Source: CAWELS01 sp964468205
Lineage (GTDB): Bacteria; Acidobacteriota; Terriglobia; Bryobacterales; Bryobacteraceae
DNA: 64,000 nt
Reading direction: 5' to 3'
Assembly (NCBI GenBank): GCA_964468205.1
Contig: CAYXVG010000029.1
Span: 1-64,000, forward strand
The notes beneath the pieces are model-generated. The model saw only the letters and a program-made list of their open reading frames with translations, searched no databases and had not been told where the DNA came from. Position 1 is the stretch's first letter. Each line of letters opens with the position of its first letter. Of this stretch, positions 1 to 7,620 are shown one piece after another. Made by a program: the position numbers and the translations under genes.

Positions 1-2
1 TC

Positions 3-356
3 AAGGAACTCCAGGCCCTGCAAACCAACCGCTCCCACCGCCAAACCGCCGCCGGCCAATTGCCACCCGGCGCCCCGCCGCTCGCCAATATTGTCGAAAT
101 TACAAAACGAACTCCCCTCCGCGAAACCCAGTCCCCCGCAACCCGATCCGCCCGCGCCGGCCACCCCGCCGCCCCGCCAAACGTGAAATTACAAAACGAA
201 CTCCCCCATCGGCTTCGTTCCGCCGAACCGCCCGCCGCGCCCGCGGAACCGCCCGTTCCGTCCGCCTCCGCCCCTTCGCCTTCCCATCCCGGTCACACAC
301 AAACCAGAAAAACTTCGAAATTGAAATCTGTTCCTGTTTGTAATGGTTTAGACTGA
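3..356 (+). CDS. C-terminal fragment of an unrecognised protein (start off the left edge)
   Basis: An open frame runs in from the left edge to a TGA at 354-356. Its first visible residues read KELQALQTNRSH, which looks like the end of an amphipathic helix; the rest is a Pro/Ala/Arg-rich, low-complexity tail. The tail carries two copies of a 22-bp repeat (96-117 and 185-206) that encode variants of a K-x-Q-N/R-E/T-L/P-like string. From memory, such tails are common at the ends of hypothetical proteins in Solibacter-type genomes; I cannot check this here. No function can be given. The frame may be real only in its first 20 or so residues, with the remainder read-through into repeat DNA. Confidence 0.35.
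   Translation, partial: KELQALQTNRSHRQTAAGQLPPGAPPLANIVEITKRTPLRETQSPATRSARAGHPAAPPNVKLQNELPHRLRSAEPPAAPAEPPVPSASAPSPSHPGHTQTRKTSKLKSVPVCNGLD
96..117 (+). repeat. 22-bp direct repeat, copy 1
   Basis: Positions 96-117 are identical to 185-206 over 22 bases. The core is ATTACAAAACGAACT, strikingly AT-rich within very GC-rich flanks. The copies are 89 bp apart and in different reading frames, so protein repetition does not explain the identity. Confidence 0.75.
185..206 (+). repeat. 22-bp direct repeat, copy 2
   Basis: Second exact copy of the unit at 96-117. The DNA between the copies is rich in CCG/GCC and shows no gene. Confidence 0.75.
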
Positions 357-425
357 TCTGTGGGGAGTGCGTGAAGCGGCGCGGGCGTCTCCGCGTCCCT
401 TCATGGCCCTATCATTGTCGTTGGT

Positions 426-653
426 ATGACGAACTCCGAACTCGCAGCCCGTCTCGCCCAGCGGCGGCACATCTCGAAGGCGCAGGCGGCGGATCAAATC
501 GACGGTGTGGTGCATGACATACTCCGGCGGCTGAGAGCCGGCAAACCCGCGGCGCTGCCTGGCCTCGGAGTCCTGCGGCCCGGCAAGAAGACCAGATTTC
601 GCAACTCCCCGGTCAAGGGACCCCGAAAGCGAGGGAAGCGAGGCGCGTCGTGA
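426..653 (+). CDS. Mini HU/IHF-like DNA-binding protein
   Basis: A 75-residue basic protein starting at ATG 426. Residues 1-55 follow the first half of the HU/IHF fold: a helical segment with SKAQAADQIDGVV, then RRLRAGKPAALPGLGVLRPG, which matches the HU strand normally reading G..V.I.GFGTF. After that the protein ends in a Lys/Arg-rich tail (KGPRKRGKRG) instead of the long beta-arms and C-terminal helix of a normal 90-residue HU, so canonical DNA bending by the arms is unlikely. The stop TGA (651-653) overlaps the GTG start of the next gene (650-652), so the two are translationally coupled. Family assignment rests on the helix pattern and the glycine-rich strand; function is inferred. Confidence 0.65.
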   Translation: MTNSELAARLAQRRHISKAQAADQIDGVVHDILRRLRAGKPAALPGLGVLRPGKKTRFRNSPVKGPRKRGKRGAS

Positions 654-1216
654 AGGACTCTGTGACGGAGCAAGTGGTGGAAATCCTGTTGCGATGCATG
701 GACGACGGACTGCCGGTCGAAGTAGAAGGTCTTGGCACGTTCCGCAAGCCGGCCGGCGGGGGAATCGAGTTCATCGCCGAAACGCGCGCCCGCATCTTTA
801 TCGCCTACGCGGATGAGGACTACGTCGACGCGGAACGCCTCTTCAATTCACTCGCCGCGCGAGGGTTCGATCCGTGGCTGGACAAAAAGCGGCTTCTCCC
901 GGGGCAGAACTGGCCGCGCGCCATCGAACGCAGCATCGAAGTGTCCGACTTCTTCATCGCCTGTTTCTCGCACCGTTGCCTGGGAAAACGAGGCCATTTT
1001 CATTCCGAGCTGCGCTACGCGCTCGACTGTGCCACACGCCTGCCCCTCGGCGAGATATTCGTCGTTCCGGTCCGCCTGGAAGAGTGCCCGGTACCAACCC
1101 AGATCGCCCGGCAACTGCAATACGTTGACCTATTCCCTAGCTGGGAAAAGGGATTCACCCGGCTTTTAGCCGCGCTGCGGCAAGGAAGAAAGTTGCGGAG
1201 GCCCAGGGCGGCCTGA
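650..1216 (+). CDS. HU-like/TIR domain fusion protein, putative NADase-type effector
   Basis: A 188-residue protein with a GTG start inside the stop of the mini-HU gene. Residues 5-43 again resemble half of an HU fold (VEILLRCMDDGLPVEVEGLGTF). Residues 47-180 form a bacterial TIR (TIR_2-like) domain: RIFIAYADEDYVDAERLF is strand A/helix A, then DPWLDKKRLLPGQNW, a hydrophobic strand SDFFIACFSH, and GHFHSELRYALD, whose Glu120 sits where TIR NADases such as SARM1 carry the catalytic glutamate. There is no signal peptide or membrane segment, so it is probably cytoplasmic. TIR NADases cleave NAD+ and are common effectors of anti-phage and stress systems; this role is an inference here. The fusion of a partial HU domain to TIR, next to a free HU-like partner, is unusual. 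Confidence 0.75.
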   Translation: MKDSVTEQVVEILLRCMDDGLPVEVEGLGTFRKPAGGGIEFIAETRARIFIAYADEDYVDAERLFNSLAARGFDPWLDKKRLLPGQNWPRAIERSIEVSDFFIACFSHRCLGKRGHFHSELRYALDCATRLPLGEIFVVPVRLEECPVPTQIARQLQYVDLFPSWEKGFTRLLAALRQGRKLRRPRAA

Positions 1217-1228
1217 TCGCCGGGGCCT

Positions 1229-1654
1229 TCAGGAGCCGCGCAACTCCGCGATCTTCTGTTTCGCGTCCTTTGCCCGTTTCCCATCGGACTCGATTTCCAG
1301 ATACTTTGCAAAAGCGGCTGCCGCCTCCTCCCGCTCGATCTTCTTCTTTTCCTCCAGCGTTTCCTCCTCGACGAGCTTTTCCTTTGCCAGGCCCAACTTC
1401 CAAAAGGCCTCGGCGAAGCCGGGATTCCACTTGGTCGCCTCCTCATACCGGCCGGCCGCGGCCCGGAAGCTGCCGCGTTTCCAATAAAAATCCCCCACCT
1501 TCATCTCTTTGTTGGCCTGAATCGGATTAAAGACGTACTCCGTCTTGGCGGAAAGATCCTCGTCCTCTTCGGGAATCTCCTGGTACTGGGCATCTTGCGA
1601 GATCAGCGCCAGCGGGACCAGCGCCCCGAACATTATCAACCACTTGCGCGTCAC
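1229..1654 (-). CDS. Exported TPR-like protein
   Basis: I place the start at GTG 1654, giving 141 residues that open with a signal peptide or anchor (TRKWLIMFGALVPLALIS). A longer frame starts at 1717 but adds 21 residues without hydrophobic character. After an acidic linker, residues from about 40 contain TPR-type helices: MKVGDFYWKRGSFRAAAGRY, then EEATKWNPGFAEAFWKLGLA, and a charged Glu/Lys helix EETLEEKKKIEREEA. There is no lipobox cysteine. It is probably a periplasmic protein-interaction module. It is divergent from uvrC with about 100 bp between starts. The partner is unknown. Confidence 0.7.
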   Translation of the reverse strand: MTRKWLIMFGALVPLALISQDAQYQEIPEEDEDLSAKTEYVFNPIQANKEMKVGDFYWKRGSFRAAAGRYEEATKWNPGFAEAFWKLGLAKEKLVEEETLEEKKKIEREEAAAAFAKYLEIESDGKRAKDAKQKIAELRGS

Positions 1655-1754
1655 TCTTCCAGTATATCGGAGGAACCGGCCGGGACCAATGGCTTCGTTC
1701 CGCGGTTTCCGTGGCACACCCGGCTCCGTGCCAAAATAGAGATAGATCCCTCCG

Positions 1755-3566
1755 ATGGAGCTCCGCGAAAAAGCAGCGTCGTTGCCAGCCTCGCCCGGCG
1801 TGTACCTCTACAAGGACGCCCACGGAGAAGTCCTGTATGTGGGCAAGGCCAAGAACCTGCGGGCGCGCGTGAGAAGTTACTTCTCCGACGAGCGGCGGGC
1901 GGATGCAAAGACCGGTACCCTCATGTCGGAAGCGCGGGAGATCGAATACATCCTGGCCGACAACGAAAAAGAGGCGCTGGCGCTCGAAAACAATCTGATC
2001 AAGCGCTGGAAGCCCCGTTTCAACGTCCTGCTGCGCGATGACAAGACCTACCCTTATTTAAAGCTCACCAAGGAAAAGTATCCCCGCGTATACGTCACGC
2101 GCCGGTTGCGCAAGGACGGAGCCACGTACTATGGGCCCTACTTTCCCGGGAACCTGGCCCACCGGCTGCGGCACTTCATCAACCGCCACTTCAAGGTCCC
2201 CTCATGCAAAGTGGATCTGAACCGGAACCATCCACAGCCGTGCTTGCAGTATCACATCCACCGGTGTCTTGGGCCGTGCGTGGAAGGCCTTACCACCGTG
2301 GAGCAACACGGCGCGGCGGTGAAGGACGTCCGGCTGTTTCTCGATGGCCGGCGCCAGGATCTCGCCAAGGAACTGCACCGCCGCATGGAAACCGCGGCGG
2401 CGGAGATGCGGTATGAAGAGGCAGCTTCCCTGCGGGACCTCGCCAAGACTGTCGAGGATGTCGAGCAACGCCAAAAGGTGGCCGCCGCCCAGGGGGACAA
2501 CACCGACATCATCGGCTGCTACGCCGAACCGCCCCTTGTCGCTGTCAACGTCTTCCATCTGCGCAACGGACGGATCGTGGACCGCCGCGAGCACTTCTGG
2601 GAAGACTTGAAAGAGTTTGAACCCGGGGAGTTCTTCGCTTCACTCCTGAAGCAACTCTACCTGGACCAGCAGTACGTTCCCGACGTTATCCACGTCCCGG
2701 TGGAGTTCGAGGACCGGGTCCTGCTCGAGGAGACGCTATCGGAAAAACGCGGCCGCAAAACCGAGATCCACACTCCGCGGCGGGGCCAGAAAAAAGCCAT
2801 GCTGCAACTGGTTGAGACCAACGCCCAGCATAGCTTCAATCAGCGTTTCCGTGTGTTGGAGCCCTCCGCGCAGGCGATCCAGGAGGCCCTCCAGGAGGCT
2901 CTCAACCTCGAGGAAGCTCCCCGGCGCATCGAGTGCTTCGACATCTCGCACATCCAGGGTTCTGACGTGGTGGCCAGCATGGTCGTCTGGGAAGACGGGC
3001 GGATGAAGAAGTCCGGCTACCGGAAGTACGGGATCCGCACCGTCGCCGGCAACGACGATTTCGCCTCCATGCGGGAAGTGGTCGCGCGCCGCTACAAAAG
3101 GCTTCAGGACGAAAAACAAGAGTTTCCCGGCTTGGTGCTGATTGATGGAGGACTCGGGCAACTCCACGCCGCCGCCGAGGCGCTCGAATCGATTGGCGTA
3201 ATCAACCAGCCGCTCGCTTCCATCGCCAAACGGGAGGAGATCATCTACGTCTACGGGCAGGAGAGCGAACCGGTGAAGCTCGACCGCTTCTCGCCGGTGT
3301 TGCATCTCGTCCAAACCGTGCGCGACGAAGCCCACCGCTTCGCGATTACGTTCCACAAGCAGCGGCGGACCGCCTCGCGTATTAACTCGGAGTTGGAAAC
3401 GATTCCCGGGGTAGGCCCGAAAACCGTGACGCGGCTCTTGCGGAAGATCGGCAGCGCAAAGCGTGTCCGGGAAGCGTCCGAAGACGAATTGGCCGCTGTA
3501 GTCGGCCCGGGCGCGGCGCGGAAGATTCACGATCATTACCACGGGGCCGCGCCGGCGGACGTGTGA
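1755..3566 (+). CDS. uvrC: Excinuclease ABC subunit C
   Basis: At 603 residues it has normal UvrC length. UvrC makes both incisions in nucleotide excision repair with UvrA and UvrB. Residues 12-95 are the GIY-YIG nuclease (SPGVYLYKD, VLYVGKAKNLRARVRSYF), which cuts 3' of the lesion. Four cysteines around residues 150-178 (SCK, PCLQY, HRCLGPC) match the iron-sulfur cluster now known in UvrC. A UVR motif follows near 210-240. The RNase H-like 5' nuclease is at about 390-530 (CFDISHIQG, LIDGGLGQLHAA). A helix-hairpin-helix pair closes the protein (IPGVGPKTVTRLLRKIG). uvrA and uvrB are not in this window. Confidence 0.97.
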   Translation: MELREKAASLPASPGVYLYKDAHGEVLYVGKAKNLRARVRSYFSDERRADAKTGTLMSEAREIEYILADNEKEALALENNLIKRWKPRFNVLLRDDKTYPYLKLTKEKYPRVYVTRRLRKDGATYYGPYFPGNLAHRLRHFINRHFKVPSCKVDLNRNHPQPCLQYHIHRCLGPCVEGLTTVEQHGAAVKDVRLFLDGRRQDLAKELHRRMETAAAEMRYEEAASLRDLAKTVEDVEQRQKVAAAQGDNTDIIGCYAEPPLVAVNVFHLRNGRIVDRREHFWEDLKEFEPGEFFASLLKQLYLDQQYVPDVIHVPVEFEDRVLLEETLSEKRGRKTEIHTPRRGQKKAMLQLVETNAQHSFNQRFRVLEPSAQAIQEALQEALNLEEAPRRIECFDISHIQGSDVVASMVVWEDGRMKKSGYRKYGIRTVAGNDDFASMREVVARRYKRLQDEKQEFPGLVLIDGGLGQLHAAAEALESIGVINQPLASIAKREEIIYVYGQESEPVKLDRFSPVLHLVQTVRDEAHRFAITFHKQRRTASRINSELETIPGVGPKTVTRLLRKIGSAKRVREASEDELAAVVGPGAARKIHDHYHGAAPADV

Positions 3567-3612
3567 ACCGGATCGAGGACAGTAGGCCGGCGCCGGCGGA
3601 ACGCATGCTCCG

Positions 3613-5247
3613 CTATGGAGCCGGATACACGTTGGTCCGCTTGGCCCACTTCTCCCAGAGCGCCTTCAACTCGTTGACGCGGTCCGGGTACTTTTCGGAA
3701 AGCTCGGCCGTTTCGGTGCGGTCCGAACCGAGGTGATAGAGTTCCCAATCGCCATCGTGAAAAGCGACAAGCTTCCAATCGCCCTGCCGCACGCCTTTGG
3801 CGTCGAAGTGCTCCCAGTAGATTGCTTGGTGGCCGTCACGTTCCTCACCCGCGAATATCGGCGCCAGGCTCTTGCCTTCGAGCGGGGTGATCTTCCGGCC
3901 CTTGTACTCGCCGGGGTACTTGGCTCCGGCGAGATCCACCGCGGTCGCCATCAAATCGATCACGTGTCCGGGCTGCTCGGTGAACTCCCCAGGCTCCGTT
4001 CTGAGCCCATTCGGCCAGTGCGCCACCAGTGGTGTCGCGATGCCGCCTTCGTACACCTCGCGCTTCCAGTAGCGGAACGGCGTATTCGCCGCATTGGCCC
4101 ACATCGGGCCAAGACCTGCCCACGTATTCGCCGGGCCGGGCATCACCTTCTTGTCCTTGGTATAAATGATCGGAGTTCCGTCGGCGAGGTGCGACGGGCG
4201 GTCAAACCCGGGCTTGCCCCGTTCGGGGCTCTCGGGGCTGGCGCCGTTGTCGGATAGAAAGAGGATCAGGGTCTCGTCCAACTTACCCAGTTCTTCGAGT
4301 TTGGCGACTAGCTGGCCGAGCCCCTGGTCCAGCCGGTCGATCATGGCGGCGTGGACCGCCATCGCCCGGGCGTCCCACTCCTGATGCGGATTGTCGCGCC
4401 AACTGTATTCCCGCTCGGCGTGCGGGCTGAGGACGGCTGTGTCTGGGTCGAGAATGCCCATTTGCACCATGCGCGTGTAGCGGCGTTCGCGAATCTCGTC
4501 CCAGCCCGCCTTATAGGTGTCCTCGTACTTCGCGATATCCTCGGGGAACGCGTGGAGCGGCCAATGGGGAGCGGTGTGGGCGATGTACAGGAAGAAGGGC
4601 TGTTCCCCGCGGCCATATTTGTCGAGCAGCTTCACCGACCATTCGTTCAGGGCGTCGGTGTAGTAAAAGTCCTCCGGGAACTCGCGGATCCTGGTCGTAT
4701 TGTGGACCACCCCAAACGGATTGAAGAAGTTCACCAGCGCCCAGATGTTTCCATAGTGCTCCTCGAAGCCGCGCCCAACCGGGTAACTCTCCGGATCGGA
4801 GAAATCGCCGTGGTCCACGAGATTGCTGACCCATTTCGCCTGATCCGGATACGTGTCGGTGCGGGATACGTGCCACTTGCCAACCATCGCCGTGCGGTAG
4901 CCGGCCTCCCGCAGCACCTCGGCGATCGTGACCGTGTTTTCGGTCAGGAAGCCGCGGTAGCCAGGCAGGTTCTTGTCCATCGTCATCTGCCCGATCCCCG
5001 CCTGGTGGGGGTAGAGGCCGGTCAGCAGGCTGGCGCGGGTGGGACAGCAGCGCGAGGTGTTATAGAACTGCGTGAAACGAAGACCGTTCTCGGCCAGCCG
5101 GTCAAGATTCGGAGTTTGCACTTCACCGCCATAGCAGCCGGCGTCGGAGAAACCCATGTCATCGGCCATGATGAGAACGATGTTGGGCCTCGGCGCGGCC
5201 AGCGCTGCGACCGCCAAGGCAATGAGCAAAACAGCGAATCTGATCAC
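3613..5247 (-). CDS. Secreted S1-family arylsulfatase (formylglycine type)
   Basis: A 544-residue protein. A Sec signal peptide (MIRFAVLLIALAVAALAA) is followed by the sulfatase fold. The metal-binding pair is Asp29-Asp30 in LIMADDMGFSD. The C-x-P-x-R signature is SRCCPTRASLLTG, with Cys67 as the residue to be oxidised to formylglycine. Further family motifs are VGKWHVS, AHTAPHWPLHAF and LFLSDNGASPES. It hydrolyses a sulfate ester in the periplasm; the substrate is unknown. No formylglycine-generating enzyme or anSME maturase lies in the window. It is divergent from a closely related sulfatase, with 59 bp between the two starts, and convergent with uvrC. Confidence 0.93.
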   Translation of the reverse strand: MIRFAVLLIALAVAALAAPRPNIVLIMADDMGFSDAGCYGGEVQTPNLDRLAENGLRFTQFYNTSRCCPTRASLLTGLYPHQAGIGQMTMDKNLPGYRGFLTENTVTIAEVLREAGYRTAMVGKWHVSRTDTYPDQAKWVSNLVDHGDFSDPESYPVGRGFEEHYGNIWALVNFFNPFGVVHNTTRIREFPEDFYYTDALNEWSVKLLDKYGRGEQPFFLYIAHTAPHWPLHAFPEDIAKYEDTYKAGWDEIRERRYTRMVQMGILDPDTAVLSPHAEREYSWRDNPHQEWDARAMAVHAAMIDRLDQGLGQLVAKLEELGKLDETLILFLSDNGASPESPERGKPGFDRPSHLADGTPIIYTKDKKVMPGPANTWAGLGPMWANAANTPFRYWKREVYEGGIATPLVAHWPNGLRTEPGEFTEQPGHVIDLMATAVDLAGAKYPGEYKGRKITPLEGKSLAPIFAGEERDGHQAIYWEHFDAKGVRQGDWKLVAFHDGDWELYHLGSDRTETAELSEKYPDRVNELKALWEKWAKRTNVYPAP

Positions 5248-5306
5248 GGATTCATTCTATTGGAACCCGTCGCTGGGGCGCGCGGCTGTAGTATCATGCC
5301 GGAACA

Positions 5307-6956
5307 ATGAGTACGCTGAATCGCCGTGACTTTCTTGGGTTGTGCGCCGCGGGAGCCGCGGCTCCCTTCCTTCAAAGCTGCAGTCCGTCCGGACGCGAAT
5401 CCGCCGGAATTGCCCGGCCGAACATCATCATCATGATGGCCGATGATATGGGTTACTCGGATATCGGCTGCTACGGCGGCGAAATCAATACGCCGCACCT
5501 CGACCGGCTCGCCGGAGGCGGCGTCCGGTTCACCCAGTTTTCCAACACGGCCCGCTGCTGCCCCACCCGCGCCAGCCTGCTCACCGGCCTTTATCCACAC
5601 CAGGCCGGCGTTGGTCACATGATGAGCGACTACGGGCTGCCCGGCTACCGGGGCGACCTCAACCAAAACTGTGTCACCATCGCCGAGGCCCTGAAGCCGG
5701 CCGGCTACACGACCCTGATGTCCGGCAAATGGCACGTCACCCCGGCTGAGAAGTCTTCGCCAGAGAATTGGCCCCGCCAGCGCGGGTTCGACCGTTTCTT
5801 CGGCACCATCCACGGAGCCGGCAGCTTCTACGACCCTGTCACTCTGACCCGTGAGAACGAGCCGGCCGATCCCGGACCAGACTTCTACTACACCGATGCC
5901 ATCTCGGATCAGGCCGTTGACTACATCGAAGAATACGGAGGTGCGGACAACCCCTTCTTCATGTATGTCTCCTACACCTCGCCCCACTGGCCGCTGCACG
6001 CTCCGGAGGAGGCGGTCGCAAAATACAAGGGCCGCTACGCGATGGGCTGGGACCAGCTTCGGGCAGAACGCTATAAGCGGATGATTGAGATGGGCCTCAT
6101 CGACGAACGCTGGCCCCTGACGCCCCGCGACCCGCGCGTCCCTCCATGGCAGGAAGCCGAGCACAAGGAGTGGGAACAGAGGCGGATGGAGGTCTACGCC
6201 GCGCAGGTGGAGATCATGGATCAGGGCGTCGGGCGCATCCGCGCGAAGCTGGAAGAGAAGGAGTTGCTCGGGAATACGCTGATTCTCTTCCTCGCCGACA
6301 ACGGCGGCTGCGCGGAGGAGTTGGACCCTTCGTGGAAGGGGCTCCACATTCCGGCCACCACCTATGACGGCCGTCCGGTGGTAACCGACAACACCCCGGA
6401 GATGATGCCCGGACCGGAGGAAACCTACCAGAGTTACGGCGTCCCGTGGGCCAACGCCTCCAATACGCCGTTCCGGCTCTATAAGCATTGGGTTCACGAA
6501 GGCGGAATCGCCACCCCGCTGATCGCTCACTGGCCGGAGCGGATCCAAAGCCAGGCGGGCACGATGAGTGCCGCTCCAGGCCACGTGATCGACCTGATGG
6601 CGACATGTGTGGACGCCGGCGGCGCCGAATACCCCTCAAGCCACAACGGTAACCAGATCACTCCTCTGGAGGGCAAGTCCCTAACCCCGGCTTTCGACAG
6701 CGGCGCGCGGGAAGGGCACGAAGCAATCTATTGGGAGCACGAAGGCAACCGGGCTGTCCGGCAAGGGAAGTGGAAGCTGGTCAGCCGCTGGAACCAGGAT
6801 GACGGCGGCCGGTGGGAGCTCTACGATCTCGAAGCAGACCGGACGGAGATGAACAACCTCGCGGGGTCAAACGCTGCACAGGCGGCGGAACTGGAGCAGA
6901 TGTACGAGGCCTGGGCGGAACGGGCGAATGTTGCTCCGTGGAGATCTTGGGCCTGA
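5307..6956 (+). CDS. Tat-exported S1-family arylsulfatase (formylglycine type)
   Basis: A 549-residue sulfatase with an N-terminal twin-arginine signal (NRRDFLGLCAAGAAAP) that ends in LQSC, a probable lipobox, so it may be a lipoprotein. Metal ligands are in MMADDMGYSD. The active-site signature is ARCCPTRASLLTG with Cys84 as the formylglycine precursor, followed by GLYPHQAGVGH. Later motifs are SGKWHVTP, YTSPHWPLHAP and LFLADNGGC. It shares motif order and spacing with the divergent neighbour and is probably an ancient duplicate with a different export route. Substrate is unknown; such enzymes in soil bacteria often act on sulfated glycans. Confidence 0.93.
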   Translation: MSTLNRRDFLGLCAAGAAAPFLQSCSPSGRESAGIARPNIIIMMADDMGYSDIGCYGGEINTPHLDRLAGGGVRFTQFSNTARCCPTRASLLTGLYPHQAGVGHMMSDYGLPGYRGDLNQNCVTIAEALKPAGYTTLMSGKWHVTPAEKSSPENWPRQRGFDRFFGTIHGAGSFYDPVTLTRENEPADPGPDFYYTDAISDQAVDYIEEYGGADNPFFMYVSYTSPHWPLHAPEEAVAKYKGRYAMGWDQLRAERYKRMIEMGLIDERWPLTPRDPRVPPWQEAEHKEWEQRRMEVYAAQVEIMDQGVGRIRAKLEEKELLGNTLILFLADNGGCAEELDPSWKGLHIPATTYDGRPVVTDNTPEMMPGPEETYQSYGVPWANASNTPFRLYKHWVHEGGIATPLIAHWPERIQSQAGTMSAAPGHVIDLMATCVDAGGAEYPSSHNGNQITPLEGKSLTPAFDSGAREGHEAIYWEHEGNRAVRQGKWKLVSRWNQDDGGRWELYDLEADRTEMNNLAGSNAAQAAELEQMYEAWAERANVAPWRSWA

Positions 6957-6986
6957 GCCAGGCAGCCTCCGCAAGGACAAGGCTGA

Positions 6987-7017
6987 CGGAGGACACGTCC
7001 TCGGAACGTGTCCTCCG
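6987..7017 (+). terminator. Strong 12-bp stem-loop downstream of the sulfatase gene
   Basis: Arms 6987-6998 and 7006-7017 are perfectly complementary (CGGAGGACACGT) around a 7-base loop, 30 bp after the sulfatase stop. There is no U-run after it, so it is either an imperfect terminator or an interspersed palindromic element. It is the first of five consecutive hairpins. Confidence 0.55.
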
Positions 7018-7030
7018 CGGCTGGACGGCG

Positions 7031-7183
7031 CTCCCGCCCCGGTCCCCTCGTGGGCGGGAGGCGTATATGCCGGCCGGCATGCCCTGGAGCACCGGGCAAT
7101 ACCGGCCGGCAATCGCTCCCGGAGTGTCTCCTCCTGGCACTCCGGGATATCGCCCGGCACGGCCTCCTCCTCCGTACCGGGCG
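7031..7183. repeat. Four further tandem stem-loops
   Basis: Hairpins follow one another: 7031-7039/7052-7060 (9-bp perfect arms); about 7071-7084/7094-7109 (8 bp CCGGCCGG plus 5 bp TGCCC with a small internal loop); 7118-7126/7138-7146 (9-bp perfect arms CCCGGAGTG); and 7151-7162/7172-7183 (11 of 12 paired). A 14-bp perfect palindrome lies at 7067-7080. The arms differ in sequence, so these are not copies of one hairpin. No coding signal explains them. Confidence 0.55.
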
Positions 7184-7620
7184 AATGTTTGCTCAAGTTG
7201 TGCCGCGCTCCGGTCCCTTCAGGCTGGAATGGCCTCTCCTCCGGACTCGGCGATGCGGCTGGAGCCGGACTCCTCACTGCCTGAGCATCGTTACGTCGAG
7301 AGCGTTGCTTTGTAACGCAGCTATAAGTTGCAGTTGGGTGGCCAAATCCGAATGCCCTACATAAGTCGCTGAAAGACATGTAGTCCCGCCGGCTCGCGGG
7401 GGTATCTCCGGAAGACGGCTGTTGTCCAATTGGATAATCCCGCCTATCCGATTCGGCAAACGCTCGCGGCGCAAACCTCGACCACTTGGTATCGGCGGCC
7501 ACACGTCCCAGCGGTAGGTCTCATGCTCGGATCGGGCAACGAATCCATCCGGTTGTCTGTCCCTCCCATCCGTGATCCCGATTTCGATTGGCCGGCAGCC
7601 CGGTGTTAACCTGACAGCTT
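7184..7620. other. Intergenic stretch without a supported gene
   Basis: No frame in this 437-bp stretch has a credible start, ribosome binding site or recognisable protein. A short minus-strand frame at 7274-7504 has less GC-biased codon use than the neighbours and could be a decayed remnant, but I recognise no family. The EamA gene begins at its right end. Confidence 0.5.

Noticed and set aside
5244..6584. A 446-codon open frame antisense to the second sulfatase
   Set aside because: The plus-strand sulfatase has all active-site motifs; the antisense frame has none.
7067..7080. 14-bp palindrome ATGCCGGCCGGCAT as an operator
   Set aside because: It is part of a larger stem-loop and is made mostly of GGCC/CCGG, which is common by chance in this GC-rich DNA.
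6812..7504. Several open frames over the stem-loop cluster
   Set aside because: They overlap the end of the sulfatase or the hairpins, have no ribosome binding site, and are Pro/Arg/Gly-rich with no family match. The short frame at 7274-7504 minus is the least unlikely but still unsupported.
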